Part shown: positions 43,875 to 52,073 of the stretch, in pieces
Layout: each line of letters begins with the position of its first letter
Position numbering within the stretch: the stretch's first letter is position 1
DNA from: an uncultured Flavobacteriaceae bacterium
GTDB lineage: Bacteria > Bacteroidota > Bacteroidia > Flavobacteriales > Flavobacteriaceae
Reading direction: 5' to 3'
Length of the DNA: 64,000 nt
NCBI GenBank assembly: GCA_947503005.1
Contig: CANNCA010000003.1
Span: 1-64,000, forward strand
Translations under genes and position numbers: made by a program
Notes under the pieces: model-generated
The model's input: only the letters and a program-made list of their open reading frames with translations
Told to the model about the DNA's origin: nothing
Database searches by the model: none

Positions 43875-45225
43875 GTCTAATTTTTTTAAAGTACTCCTTT
43901 GCCTTTTCATTCACCTTAGGTGCCAACAGTAAAACGGCAATCATGTTTGGGATAACCATTAAAGCATAGGATAAATCAATAAGGTTTTTGACCAAATCCA
44001 AAGAAGCTACGGCCGCGAATACGATCATAGCCACGAAATACCAATTATAGAACTTACCGATTTTGGCATTGGTTAAAAAGGACAATGATTTCACCCCATA
44101 ATACGAATACGTAAACAAGGTAGAAAGTGCAAAGGCCGTAACAATAACCATTAACAATACGTCTCCATAGCCAAAGAGTGTGGTTTCAAAAGCGGATAAG
44201 GTCATTACGATTCCGCTAGAATCTTCTAGATAAGCACCACTTAGAATTATGACCACCGCGGTAAATGTACATACCATTATGGTATCGATGAACGGCCCCA
44301 ACATGGCCACCAAACCCTCTTTAATAGGATTATCAGTTTTAGATTGTCCATGATACATGGGTGCACTACCCAAACCCGCTTCATTTGAGAACATTGCCCG
44401 ACGTACACCGATGATGACCAAGCCCCAAAAACCTCCTGTCACAACAGTTTTGAAATTCCACGCTTCGGTTATGATCATTTTCAATGCGGGAAGCACTTGA
44501 GAAGCATTCATTACCATAACAACGATGACTGCAATCAAATACACGAAAACCATAAATGGAACGATAGCCGAAGCAACTTTCGCAATCTTGGTCAATCCCC
44601 CAAATATCACAAAAGAAGTTATTACTGCTAGAACAATACCAACGCTCAACTTCCAATTTAATTCGCTCATCTCAAAAATCGTACTCGATGGCTCAACAAC
44701 GCTCATAAAGGTCTCGGTAAATTGGTTGGCAGTAAATACCCCTAGAAAACCAAAGAGCCCACACACGGCAAAGAACATAGCCAATGGCCGCCACTTTTCA
44801 CCTAAACCTTTAGTGATATAGTACATCGGGCCACCTTGAACTTTACCATCAGAATCAACACCCCGATACATTATTGAAAGGCTACATGAGTAGAATTTGA
44901 TACACATACCTATTAAGGCGGTCATCCAAATCCAGAAAACCACTCCAGGGCCACCATCGTGTATGGCTATGGCTACCCCAGAAATATTCCCTAAACCTAC
45001 TGTAGCTGCAACCGCTGCGGATAGCGCTTGAAAAGAACTTACGTCTCCCTTGGCATTTTTATCGTCATATTTTCCCGCAGTAATGGCAACGGCATGACCA
45101 AAATAACGATAGGGTAAAAACTTGGAGTAAAAAACCAAAAATAGACCGCCAACTATCAGCAGCAAAAACATAGGCCATTCGGTAAACGGAATGGCTCTTG
45201 AGAGAAAATCGTTGATTGCGTCCAT
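43861..45225 (-). CDS. Alanine/glycine:sodium symporter (AGCS family)
   Basis: The 454-residue inner-membrane protein has about 11 transmembrane helices. AGCS signatures are present: SALSAAVAATVGLGNISGVA-type helix 2 (here FQALSAAVAATVGLGNISG), GPGVVFWIWMTALIGM, QGGPMYYITKGLG and the long FSNEAGLGSAPMYHGQSKT. The family couples alanine or glycine uptake to sodium. A short Lys-rich tail ends the protein. It is followed by era, whose start it overlaps. Confidence 0.95.
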   Translation of the reverse strand: MDAINDFLSRAIPFTEWPMFLLLIVGGLFLVFYSKFLPYRYFGHAVAITAGKYDDKNAKGDVSSFQALSAAVAATVGLGNISGVAIAIHDGGPGVVFWIWMTALIGMCIKFYSCSLSIMYRGVDSDGKVQGGPMYYITKGLGEKWRPLAMFFAVCGLFGFLGVFTANQFTETFMSVVEPSSTIFEMSELNWKLSVGIVLAVITSFVIFGGLTKIAKVASAIVPFMVFVYLIAVIVVMVMNASQVLPALKMIITEAWNFKTVVTGGFWGLVIIGVRRAMFSNEAGLGSAPMYHGQSKTDNPIKEGLVAMLGPFIDTIMVCTFTAVVIILSGAYLEDSSGIVMTLSAFETTLFGYGDVLLMVIVTAFALSTLFTYSYYGVKSLSFLTNAKIGKFYNWYFVAMIVFAAVASLDLVKNLIDLSYALMVIPNMIAVLLLAPKVNEKAKEYFKKIRHGKA

Positions 45226-45291
45226 GTGTTCGAAGGTATGGATTTTAAGTATTTTTTAGAGAAATGGTATAAAAAAGATTCTTCTTACAAG

Positions 45292-45324
45292 TTTTGATAA
45301 TAACAAGAAACCGTTGTATCTTTG
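45292..45324 (+). promoter_or_regulatory. Promoter of the initiator tRNA transcript
   Basis: TTTTG (45292-45296), 20-nt spacer, TATCTTTG (45317-45324), a full Bacteroidota consensus. The transcript would begin near 45331, pass through the decayed tRNA copy and then the intact tRNA. Confidence 0.75.
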
Positions 45325-45336
45325 CCTTCCGCAATT

Positions 45337-45411
45337 AGTTAGATAAACGGATTTTTATCTCGTCGGGCTTATTACCCGAAGGTCAAATGGCCAAGTTGAG
45401 ATTGGTTACAT
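45337..45411 (+). pseudogene. Decayed tRNA-fMet copy (anticodon arm retained)
   Basis: Bases 45359-45384 match the anticodon arm of the intact tRNA (45434-45459) at 24 of 26 positions, offset exactly 75 nt, one tRNA length plus 2. The loop reads CTTATTA instead of CTCATAA, so the CAT anticodon is lost. The sequences that should form the acceptor, D and T arms are barely similar and cannot pair. The copy lies between a strong promoter and the intact gene, as expected for the first member of a former tandem pair. Outer coordinates are estimated from the 75-nt offset. Confidence 0.6.
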
Positions 45412-45484
<73 letters not shown>

Positions 45485-45488
45485 CTAA

Positions 45489-45520
45489 AAAAACCTTCTA
45501 GGAAACTGGGAGGTTTTTCT
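45489..45520 (+). terminator. Intrinsic terminator of the tRNA transcript
   Basis: A perfect 8-bp stem AAAAACCT (45489-45496) / AGGTTTTT (45511-45518), starting 5 bp after the tRNA and followed by more Ts. Confidence 0.8.
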
Positions 45521-45611
45521 TTTACTGAAATTAGGGCCTCTGATACCCCCGACGCTTCGGGCCATGCACCGATACTACGAAACCTTTCAAGAAACTAAAC
45601 GGTTTATTATT

Positions 45612-47174
45612 TCATCTTCGATTCAACCCTTTTAATACCACCACAGAAACTGGAGGAAGTACAATTTCCAATTTTCCATTTTTCAACTTGAAATTCTTAA
45701 AATCTTTAGGATGCACGTTATTGGGATAGTCAAAAGTATTATGATCATGTACTTTTTCGGACGTCAGAACTTTTCCTTCGATTTTTTCAATTTTCAAGGA
45801 AGCAATATCCAAAATAACCGTATGCGTTTGTTTTAAATCAATATTGGTCAAAGTAAAATGTGTTTCACGCTGAGCATTTTTTGATGCCGATATGGTCAAT
45901 GCAGGTAATGACTTGCCTTTGTATTCGTATTTAGGAGAATCAAAAGAAAGCGGTATCAACCTAGCATCATGGTGCACATTGTACATTTTCATCACGTGGT
46001 AGGTCGGGGTCAAAAGCATCTTTTCATTCTCGGTTAGAATGACGGCCTGCAATACGTTTACGGTCTGTGCGAGATTGGCCATTTTCACGCGATCGGAATG
46101 ATTGTTAAAGATGTTCAAATTCATGCCTGCGATCATAGCGTCACGCATCGTATTCTGTTGGTAGAGAAATCCCGGCTCGGTACCTTCCTCCACGTTATAC
46201 CAGCCTCCCCATTCATCAACAATCAAGTCCACCTTCTTTTCAGGATCGTACTTGTCCATGATTGCAGTATGTTTTTGAATCAATTCTTCCATCAGCCATG
46301 ACCGTTCCATGGTGGTAAAATATTGCTCTTCTGTAAAGGCGGTGGCAGGTCCTTTTGCGCTCCAATCAATAACGGAATAATGATGAAGTGCGACACCCTG
46401 TAACATATGATGTGGAATATCCCTCATCAAAACTTCAGTCCAGTGATAGTTGGCATCACTAGCACCGGAAGCAATTTTGTACAATCCGCCTTCGATTCCC
46501 GAACCAGACATAAAGGTGGCATATTTTCTATAGACATCTACATAGTGTTCTGCTCGCATGTTGCCTCCGCAGCCCCAAGCCTCGTTACCAATACCCCAAT
46601 ACTTTACTTTCCAAGCATCTGTGCGTCCATTTTGAACCCTCAGATCGGACATGGGGCTGGTACCCACAAAATTCGTATACTGCACCCAATCGGCTAGTTC
46701 TTGAACCGTACCACTGCCTACATTACCTGACAAGTAGGGTTCCGCACCTAATTCTTCGCACAAATTTAAAAAATCATGGGTGCCAAAACTATTGTCTTCG
46801 GTCACGTCACCCCACCAAGTATTGACGATAGTCGGCCTTTCATTTTTAGGCCCTACCCCGTCTTTCCAATGATAGGTGTCCGCAAAACAGCCTCCCGGCC
46901 ATCTTAGGTTCGGAATCTTTAGCTCTTTAAGGGCGGCAATGATATCGGTTCGAACACCAGCGATATTCGGAACAGTACTTTCCTCGCCCACATAAAAACC
47001 TCCATAAATACATCGCCCTAAGTGTTCCGCAAAGTGGCCATAGATATGCTTATTAATTATCGGTGGCTCTGAATCGAGTGTCAATTTAATTTTGACAACA
47101 GTTTGCGACCAAATGCAGGTAGTAGTCAAAATCAATAATAATGATATTGAGGTTCTTAATTTTGATACTTTCAT
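45612..47174 (-). CDS. GH51 alpha-L-arabinofuranosidase
   Basis: A 520-residue exported enzyme (signal 1-23) with the GH51 TIM barrel and C-terminal beta domain. The acid/base Glu198 is in YWGIGNEAWGCGG and the nucleophile Glu321 in LIVDEWGGWY. The N-terminal signature is NKHIYGHFAEHLGRCIYGG and a Trp-rich LRWPGGCFADTYHWKDG loop lines the active site. It removes arabinofuranose side chains from plant or algal polysaccharides in the periplasm. The start is 10 bp after the stop of a sulfatase remnant, and DUF1080 lies just upstream, so the three descend from one operon. Confidence 0.95.
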   Translation of the reverse strand: MKVSKLRTSISLLLILTTTCIWSQTVVKIKLTLDSEPPIINKHIYGHFAEHLGRCIYGGFYVGEESTVPNIAGVRTDIIAALKELKIPNLRWPGGCFADTYHWKDGVGPKNERPTIVNTWWGDVTEDNSFGTHDFLNLCEELGAEPYLSGNVGSGTVQELADWVQYTNFVGTSPMSDLRVQNGRTDAWKVKYWGIGNEAWGCGGNMRAEHYVDVYRKYATFMSGSGIEGGLYKIASGASDANYHWTEVLMRDIPHHMLQGVALHHYSVIDWSAKGPATAFTEEQYFTTMERSWLMEELIQKHTAIMDKYDPEKKVDLIVDEWGGWYNVEEGTEPGFLYQQNTMRDAMIAGMNLNIFNNHSDRVKMANLAQTVNVLQAVILTENEKMLLTPTYHVMKMYNVHHDARLIPLSFDSPKYEYKGKSLPALTISASKNAQRETHFTLTNIDLKQTHTVILDIASLKIEKIEGKVLTSEKVHDHNTFDYPNNVHPKDFKNFKLKNGKLEIVLPPVSVVVLKGLNRR

Positions 47175-47183
47175 CTGTCGGTT

Positions 47184-47354
47184 TTATGATTTTGAACTAT
47201 TTTTAGCTATTAGCGCATCGCACTTTTTTCGAAATTTTTCAAGAACAGCTTTGTATTCTGAATTCCCAGATAAGTTTTCGATTTCTTTCGGGTCATTAGT
47301 GAGATGATATAATTCTTCATGCGATTTGTGATCGACTGACGCATTCGATTGCTT
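47184..47354 (-). pseudogene. C-terminal remnant of a sulfatase
   Basis: Fifty-six codons without a start, in frame with the DUF1080 stop immediately upstream and ending TAA at 47184-47186. The text reads HEELYHLTNDPKEIENLSGN and then YKAVLEKFRKKCDAL, the standard C-terminal signature of arylsulfatases (L-Y-[DH]-L-x-N-D-P-x-E). The catalytic N-terminal ~400 residues are gone. The simplest explanation is a deletion whose left edge lies at the DUF1080 stop codon. The reading frame is intact and the sequence little eroded, so the loss looks recent. Confidence 0.85.
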
Positions 47355-48152
47355 TCAAAGGTTTTTTAAAAATATATTTCGGTATTCAACCTTCATAGGA
47401 GGACCAACATGAACCTGCATACCTAATAAGCCAGACATTTTCCTATTTATGGTATCATTATCGGTAACATCACTCATCAAAACATTGTTGACGTAATGTT
47501 TTAGTCTATTACCCTTAATTATTAAATGCACCTCGTTCCACTCTTCGAAATTGATTTTGGTTTTTAGGGAATCAGACGCTCCCAAACTGGCAACAACCTC
47601 TCTACTCTGCCAACAATTATTTGATACGTTTGCCCTTAAAGACCCTGGCTCATGAGGATTTTCTTGTGAATTTATGATTACCTGCTCACCACGATATGCC
47701 AAAGTAGTTCTTTTCCGTTCTTCATAATTTTGACCGGTATATCTGATTTTTCCATCAATATCCGCTTGGTAACCTTTTAACGCATAGGCAATGGTGTCCA
47801 AAGCATCACTTCTATAGTTGATACCGCTGTTTCCTGCTTCCTCAATTCGGAATTCCAGTTTCAATTCAAAATCTGATGGTTGACCACCTTCCCAAATGAT
47901 AAAAGTGTTGCTTTTAAGTGGTGTTTCAGGTTTTACTTCTCCGACTAAACTTCCTTTTTCAGCTCTCCAATAAATAGAATCATATTGCCATCCCTTTAAA
48001 CTTGTACCATCAAAAATGGAGGTGAATCCATCGTTTTGAAACGTTCCTTCACTTTCTGGCACTTTTTTATTCGCCTTATCTTTGCACGTGATTATTCCTC
48101 CCAACATGCTGAGAAATAGTATACGATAGATTATTTTTCTAGAAGTATCCAT
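47355..48152 (-). CDS. DUF1080 (3-keto-disaccharide hydrolase-type) lipoprotein
   Basis: A 265-residue lipoprotein (lipobox GIITC, Cys23) with one DUF1080 domain of concanavalin-like beta-jellyroll type: GFTSIFDGTSLKGWQYDS at the start, FELKLEFRIEEAGNSGINYRS and GLLGMQVHVGPPMKVEYRNIF at the end. The family has been renamed after members that hydrolyse 3-keto-disaccharides, and it often occurs with Gfo/Idh/MocA oxidoreductases and TIM-barrel isomerases, both present elsewhere in this window. It heads a minus-strand group with the sulfatase remnant and GH51. Its stop TGA marks the apparent deletion junction. Confidence 0.92.
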   Translation of the reverse strand: MDTSRKIIYRILFLSMLGGIITCKDKANKKVPESEGTFQNDGFTSIFDGTSLKGWQYDSIYWRAEKGSLVGEVKPETPLKSNTFIIWEGGQPSDFELKLEFRIEEAGNSGINYRSDALDTIAYALKGYQADIDGKIRYTGQNYEERKRTTLAYRGEQVIINSQENPHEPGSLRANVSNNCWQSREVVASLGASDSLKTKINFEEWNEVHLIIKGNRLKHYVNNVLMSDVTDNDTINRKMSGLLGMQVHVGPPMKVEYRNIFLKNL

Positions 48153-48212
48153 TTACCTTTTTTTAAGTCATTAGATTTCAATTAAACTCGCATTTGAGCG
48201 GTAAGCCTAGAA

Positions 48213-49364
48213 TTATAGGTTTAGCCATTGTCGGAATTCCGCCGCTCGATTTTTACTTATGATGATATCAACGGCAGAATCAGGATTTACCAATATCTTC
48301 AATTGATTGTTACCATACTTTACGATTTTGTTTATTGCAGAAATAGCGATAATAAACTGCCTATTAGCCCGAAAGAAAAAACTACTATCCAAATAGCTAA
48401 AAAGTTCATCTAGGCTTAGATTGGTGGTAGTTCTCCGCCCGTCAACCCTAACAACATATGTAATATTGTTTTCGGTATAAATGTGCGCGATTTCCTCAGT
48501 GGCCACTGGTAATAGCTCATTACGCACGTAGGTCAGTATCCGTTTCTTTGATCTTTGGTCACTTTCATTTACGGTTTTGGGCTGAACGAGGCTCACCTTT
48601 TGCTTATAATCACCTACTGCCCTATTCAACTTCGAAAGGTTGATTACTTCATCTTCCAATTTTTGGTTCTTAAGTTCCAAGCGCTTTTCATAACTACTGC
48701 CTATAAGACGAGCGACAATTATGAATGACAGAATGACCACTAAGCCCATAACCAACAAAATCGTATTTAAATTGCTTCTCAACTGCTGAACCTTCAATGA
48801 AATTTTTTCGGTGTTCGCATGGGCGGCAACTATCCAATCTGAATTTTCAATCGGTATTAAGCTAATTACTTCTGAAGTATTTTCCAATGAGTCGATTGCG
48901 CTCAATAGCTTTCTATCCATCAACAACTGATAAAACTCATCAGTGCCCAAATCATCGGTGACCGACGAAACAAAAGAAGTTTCTTGACTTATTTTTTGGC
49001 CAACCTGCTTAATATCAGGGTGGCACAAATGGGTACCAGACCAATCAAACATACTTACGAAACCTGTTTCCAGATTTGTATTGTCTATGCTCTTTTGTAT
49101 ATCACTTATTAACTGTTCTTTTTCAACACCATTCGCCAATTGCGAATTTATCAAACTACCCAATTCTTTGGCCTCACGTTTTCCATACTCCAGCTGGGTG
49201 TCCAACATTTGACTTACACTAACCTTTTCAAGATAATGAATAGCAATACTTGCCATAATCAGAAAGATGATGGTAATTGATAAGAAAGTCAAAAAATACA
49301 TTTTGTCTTTTCGCATTAGCACTGTAATAATTCGACTCAAGATAAGAATTTGATCCATACTCAA
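48213..49364 (-). CDS. Membrane sensor with Cache-like domain and LytTR DNA-binding domain
   Basis: A 383-residue one-component regulator. Two transmembrane helices (about 22-44 and 200-220) flank an extracytoplasmic sensor region of about 150 residues with Cache/PAS character (GFVSMFDWSGTHLCHPD at 101-117 and SDWIVAAHAN). A coiled linker follows (223-260), then a LytTR domain (about 275-381: EEIAHIYTENNITYVV, FFRANRQFIIAISAI). An alternative start at Met18 (49313) would put the first helix closer to the N-terminus. It is divergent from the haem/copper operon at 49533, so it most likely controls that operon in response to an external signal. Confidence 0.9.
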   Translation of the reverse strand: MSMDQILILSRIITVLMRKDKMYFLTFLSITIIFLIMASIAIHYLEKVSVSQMLDTQLEYGKREAKELGSLINSQLANGVEKEQLISDIQKSIDNTNLETGFVSMFDWSGTHLCHPDIKQVGQKISQETSFVSSVTDDLGTDEFYQLLMDRKLLSAIDSLENTSEVISLIPIENSDWIVAAHANTEKISLKVQQLRSNLNTILLVMGLVVILSFIIVARLIGSSYEKRLELKNQKLEDEVINLSKLNRAVGDYKQKVSLVQPKTVNESDQRSKKRILTYVRNELLPVATEEIAHIYTENNITYVVRVDGRRTTTNLSLDELFSYLDSSFFFRANRQFIIAISAINKIVKYGNNQLKILVNPDSAVDIIISKNRAAEFRQWLNL

Positions 49365-49477
49365 GGGTTATTCCCTCTTAAGTATCACAAATGCCCTTAA
49401 AAACCTTGGTTTTCCGTTTAAACCTATTTTTTCCCTTTCAAAGACGAATCTTCCCTCTAACACACATTTTGTAGTCA

Positions 49478-49497
49478 AAATAGGCCGAAACCTATTT
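49478..49497. promoter_or_regulatory. Candidate operator in the divergent control region
   Basis: Perfect inverted repeat AAATAGG/CCTATTT with a 6-nt spacer. Its right arm is part of AAACCTATTT (49488-49497), which recurs directly at 49420-49429, 68 bp away. It lies between the LytTR regulator and the cytochrome gene, 36 bp before the latter. Paired direct sites are typical for LytTR proteins, so this is a plausible binding site. Confidence 0.45.
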
Positions 49498-49532
49498 CCT
49501 TTGGACTCTAGTTCAACAAAAAATATAATGCC

Positions 49533-49898
49533 ATGATTTCAAAAAGAACAATTATCGCATTTGCTGCCTTAGCAAGCATTTCAATTGCGGGTTGCAGTAG
49601 CGACAGTGAAGATGATCTGATAGAAATACCTGATAATGAAGGTGAATTAGTAACCTATACCGGGGATGTAAAAGCTATCATAGATGGCAGTTGTGTGGGT
49701 TGCCATTCAGATCCCCCGGAGAACGGAGCTCCGTTTGCCTTGACAAATTTTAGTCAGGTGAGTTCGAGGGCATCAAGTATTCTTACTGCCATGTCACGTG
49801 CAAACGGCAGTCCGGCGGCAATGCCACCTTCTGGCAGGTTACCGCAGAGCACAATAGATGTCATTAGTCAGTGGATTGCTGAAGGTACCCAGGAATAG
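49533..49898 (+). CDS. Monohaem c-type cytochrome lipoprotein
   Basis: A 121-residue lipoprotein (lipobox IAGC, Cys21) with an acidic spacer and a small cytochrome c domain: haem motif CVGCH (54-58), axial-Met candidate Met97 in AAMPPSGRLP, and the closing IDVISQWIAEGT helix. The form is that of planctomycete-type/PSCyt1 domains. It should carry one electron at the membrane surface. It is the first gene of a tight operon: the YceI-like gene starts 11 bp after its stop. The LytTR regulator upstream is divergent. Confidence 0.9.
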   Translation: MISKRTIIAFAALASISIAGCSSDSEDDLIEIPDNEGELVTYTGDVKAIIDGSCVGCHSDPPENGAPFALTNFSQVSSRASSILTAMSRANGSPAAMPPSGRLPQSTIDVISQWIAEGTQE

Positions 49899-49909
49899 TA
49901 AGATTAAAA

Positions 49910-50473
49910 ATGAAATCAATGAAATCAGAATTATCAGTATTGGCCATTGTGACCATAATGTCGATAGTATCGATCAACGCGCAGACGAAATACATCGATA
50001 AAAGCGGCGAAATTGGCTTTGAAGCTTCCGAAGCATCATTTGAACCCGTGAAAGCCGTCAACAAATCGGTCACGGCCATATTGAATTTGGAAGATGGTCA
50101 ATTCGCATCATTGGCCCTTATAAAGGGATTTCATTTTGAAAACTCATTGATGGAAGAGCATTTTAATGAGAACTACATTGAGTCGGAGATTTATCCGAAG
50201 GCAACGTTCAAGGGTAGTTTACTGAATTTTGATCATTCACAATTGTCCGAAAACCCCGCTGAAATAGAGGTGGATGGGAAATTGAAATTGCGTGAAAAAG
50301 AGAAAGGTGTTAAAACCACCTTATCCGTTCAAAAAGTGGATGATTCAATAATCATGAAGGGGTCATTTAAGGTGGCCCCCTCTGATTTCGATATTGAGAT
50401 CCCAAAGATTGTTGCCAATAAAATAGCCGAAGAAGTAATTGTAAACGTGGCTTTTAAGCTTCGTGGAAAATGA
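49910..50473 (+). CDS. YceI-like periplasmic protein, copy 1
   Basis: A 187-residue exported protein (signal to about residue 25, ending INAQ) with a YceI-like lipocalin-type beta-barrel. It has the motif MEEHFNENYIESEIYPKATF, shared nearly word for word with the second copy at 53859 (MREHFNESYVESDIYPKASF), a closing strand FDIEIPKIVANKIAEEV and the SIIMKGSFKV strand. YceI proteins bind long isoprenoids or quinone-like lipids. It overlaps the OB-fold gene by 4 bp. A second in-frame ATG at 49919 would also give a valid signal peptide. Confidence 0.88.
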   Translation: MKSMKSELSVLAIVTIMSIVSINAQTKYIDKSGEIGFEASEASFEPVKAVNKSVTAILNLEDGQFASLALIKGFHFENSLMEEHFNENYIESEIYPKATFKGSLLNFDHSQLSENPAEIEVDGKLKLREKEKGVKTTLSVQKVDDSIIMKGSFKVAPSDFDIEIPKIVANKIAEEVIVNVAFKLRGK

Positions 50474-50859
50474 GCCGAAAAAAATACATCATAGTCACCG
50501 CTACAAGCATGTTAATTGGTCTACTGGGGTGGGGATACCTTTACATATTTCATGGCACACACAGAAATATTGCCAAAGAGGTGGCCACGGCAGAATTTCA
50601 AGCCCCGGAACTACTTTTCATATTTCAGCAAGGTACGGCCGAAAGCTATGTCGACCAAGTTGTCTTGGTAACGGGCAATGTCTCTAGCATTGATAAAAAA
50701 ACCGTAGTACTCAACGGTATGATTCAAATTGACCTTTTGCAAGAGACTGACATTTCCATTCAAAATAAACAATCAATAAAAGTAAAAGGTAGATGTGTAG
50801 GGTACGATGACCTGCTCGAAGTAGTTAAAATTGATCAAGGCACCCAAATAATAGAATAA
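50470..50859 (+). CDS. Membrane-anchored OB-fold (tRNA_anti-like) protein, copy 1
   Basis: A 129-residue protein with one N-terminal transmembrane helix (about 6-27) and a periplasm-facing OB-fold of the tRNA_anti-like group: YVDQVVLVTGNVSSIDKKTVVLNG, DISIQNKQSIKVKGRCVGYDD and LLEVVKIDQGTQI, each shorter than 25 residues. No nucleic acid is expected in the periplasm, so here the fold is probably a protein- or ligand-binding module. It overlaps the YceI-like gene by 4 bp and precedes the DUF5777 gene by 11 bp. A paralogue sits at 53429. Confidence 0.8.
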   Translation: MSRKKYIIVTATSMLIGLLGWGYLYIFHGTHRNIAKEVATAEFQAPELLFIFQQGTAESYVDQVVLVTGNVSSIDKKTVVLNGMIQIDLLQETDISIQNKQSIKVKGRCVGYDDLLEVVKIDQGTQIIE

Positions 50860-50870
50860 AACCAATCAAA

Positions 50871-51722
50871 ATGAAAATCTTTTGTACACTTTTACTATTG
50901 TTACCCTTTGTAACTTTAGCTCAAGATGATAACCTATTGTCTGAAATTGATAGTGCCGAAGCATCTCTTGACTACGCTACCGCTGCTTTTAAGGGACTTA
51001 AAATCGTAAATTTTGAGTCCACCAAAATGGTTTCGAACAAAGAACTGTACTTTGTGGTATCTCACCGTTTTGGTTCTGTAAAAACCGGCTTCAAAGATTT
51101 TTTCGGATTAGATCAAGCTGTTACCCGACTCAATCTGATATATGGTATTTCAGATGGTATAAATTTTGGTTTTTCACGAAGCTCGTTTCAAAAAATCTAT
51201 GAGTCTTCACTGAAATTAAGGCTCCTGCGACAAAAACAGGAAGGTTTTCCCTTCACCGTTGTCAGTTCGAACAATATCTTGATCAACACGGCTCTTGATA
51301 AGGATTTCTTACCAGGTTTAGTATTTAAACATCGTCTTGGCTATACTACTCAACTATTAATATCAAAAAAGTTCAACAAAAATTTTTCGCTACAGCTTAT
51401 GCCAACCTTCTTTCATGATAACTATGTGGTCACAGATGAGCAAACTAATTCACAATACATAATTGGTTTTGGAGGACGTCATAAACTAACGAAACGATGG
51501 TCGTTCAATTTCGATTACGGGTACCACCTGAATAGAGCCGATAGTTCTCCATTTGTCAATTCACTTTCAATTGGGTTCGATCTCGAAACGGGAGGACATG
51601 TATTTCAACTGCATTTCACGAATGCCCAACCCATGAATACCAATGGATTCCTTGGTCAGGCAACGGGTGATTGGGGCGGAGGAGATTTTTTCTTCGGGTT
51701 CAACCTCTCAAGAATTTTTTAG
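50871..51722 (+). CDS. DUF5777 outer-membrane beta-barrel-like protein, copy 1
   Basis: A 283-residue exported protein (signal 1-18) of the DUF5777 family, predicted to form an outer-membrane beta-barrel from its alternating strands. Conserved points are VVSHRFGSVKTGFKDFFGLD, NLIYGISDGINFGFSRS, KLRLLRQKQ, GRHKLTKRWSFNFDYGY and the closing FQLHFTNAQPMNTNGFLGQ. The family commonly occurs beside YceI-like proteins and small cytochromes in Bacteroidota; its role is unknown. It ends with Phe, as many outer-membrane barrels do. The HMA-like gene starts 11 bp later. A diverged copy lies at 54391. Confidence 0.85.
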   Translation: MKIFCTLLLLLPFVTLAQDDNLLSEIDSAEASLDYATAAFKGLKIVNFESTKMVSNKELYFVVSHRFGSVKTGFKDFFGLDQAVTRLNLIYGISDGINFGFSRSSFQKIYESSLKLRLLRQKQEGFPFTVVSSNNILINTALDKDFLPGLVFKHRLGYTTQLLISKKFNKNFSLQLMPTFFHDNYVVTDEQTNSQYIIGFGGRHKLTKRWSFNFDYGYHLNRADSSPFVNSLSIGFDLETGGHVFQLHFTNAQPMNTNGFLGQATGDWGGGDFFFGFNLSRIF

Positions 51723-51733
51723 AAAAAATAGAT

Positions 51734-51988
51734 ATGAAAACAGGCTTTGCAAAAATTCCGGTACAGCAATCATTTTGTGCTAGATGTTCTATTAGAATTA
51801 GGAAAGAACTTCTTGAAATCAGTAATATATCAAATGTGCAACTATATCCAGCCGATTCTATGGTCATCTTCAATTTTATAAAAGCAAATGAGGTTGCCGA
51901 TGCTCTTAACGTATTAACCTCGTTAGGTTACCCTCCGAAAGGGGATAAGATTGCCGAAATGCCCGAGAGAATCCTATGTGAATGTTGA
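51734..51988 (+). CDS. Small HMA-like protein with CxxC
   Basis: An 84-residue soluble protein with the sequence QQSFCARCSIRIRKEL (Cys15, Cys18) followed by the beta-alpha pattern ISNVQLYPADSMVIFNF and ADALNVLTSLGYPP. This fits the ferredoxin-like heavy-metal-associated (copper chaperone) fold, with the usual GMTCxxC loop changed to SFCARC. The C-terminus CEC adds two more Cys. It follows DUF5777 by 11 bp and precedes the copper-domain lipoprotein, which suggests copper delivery to that protein. It has no signal peptide, so it would act in the cytosol. Confidence 0.75.
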   Translation: MKTGFAKIPVQQSFCARCSIRIRKELLEISNISNVQLYPADSMVIFNFIKANEVADALNVLTSLGYPPKGDKIAEMPERILCEC

Positions 51989-52073
51989 AACGCTATTGTC
52001 ACATTCACTGTGAAATGCTTAATAAAGTAACCTGAGAACAAAATATTCTATTAACCACAAAAAAATAAACAAA

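Noticed and set aside
45541-45570. GC-rich sequence after the tRNA terminator as a second RNA gene
   Set aside because: No cloverleaf or other RNA fold can be drawn and no anticodon arm is present.
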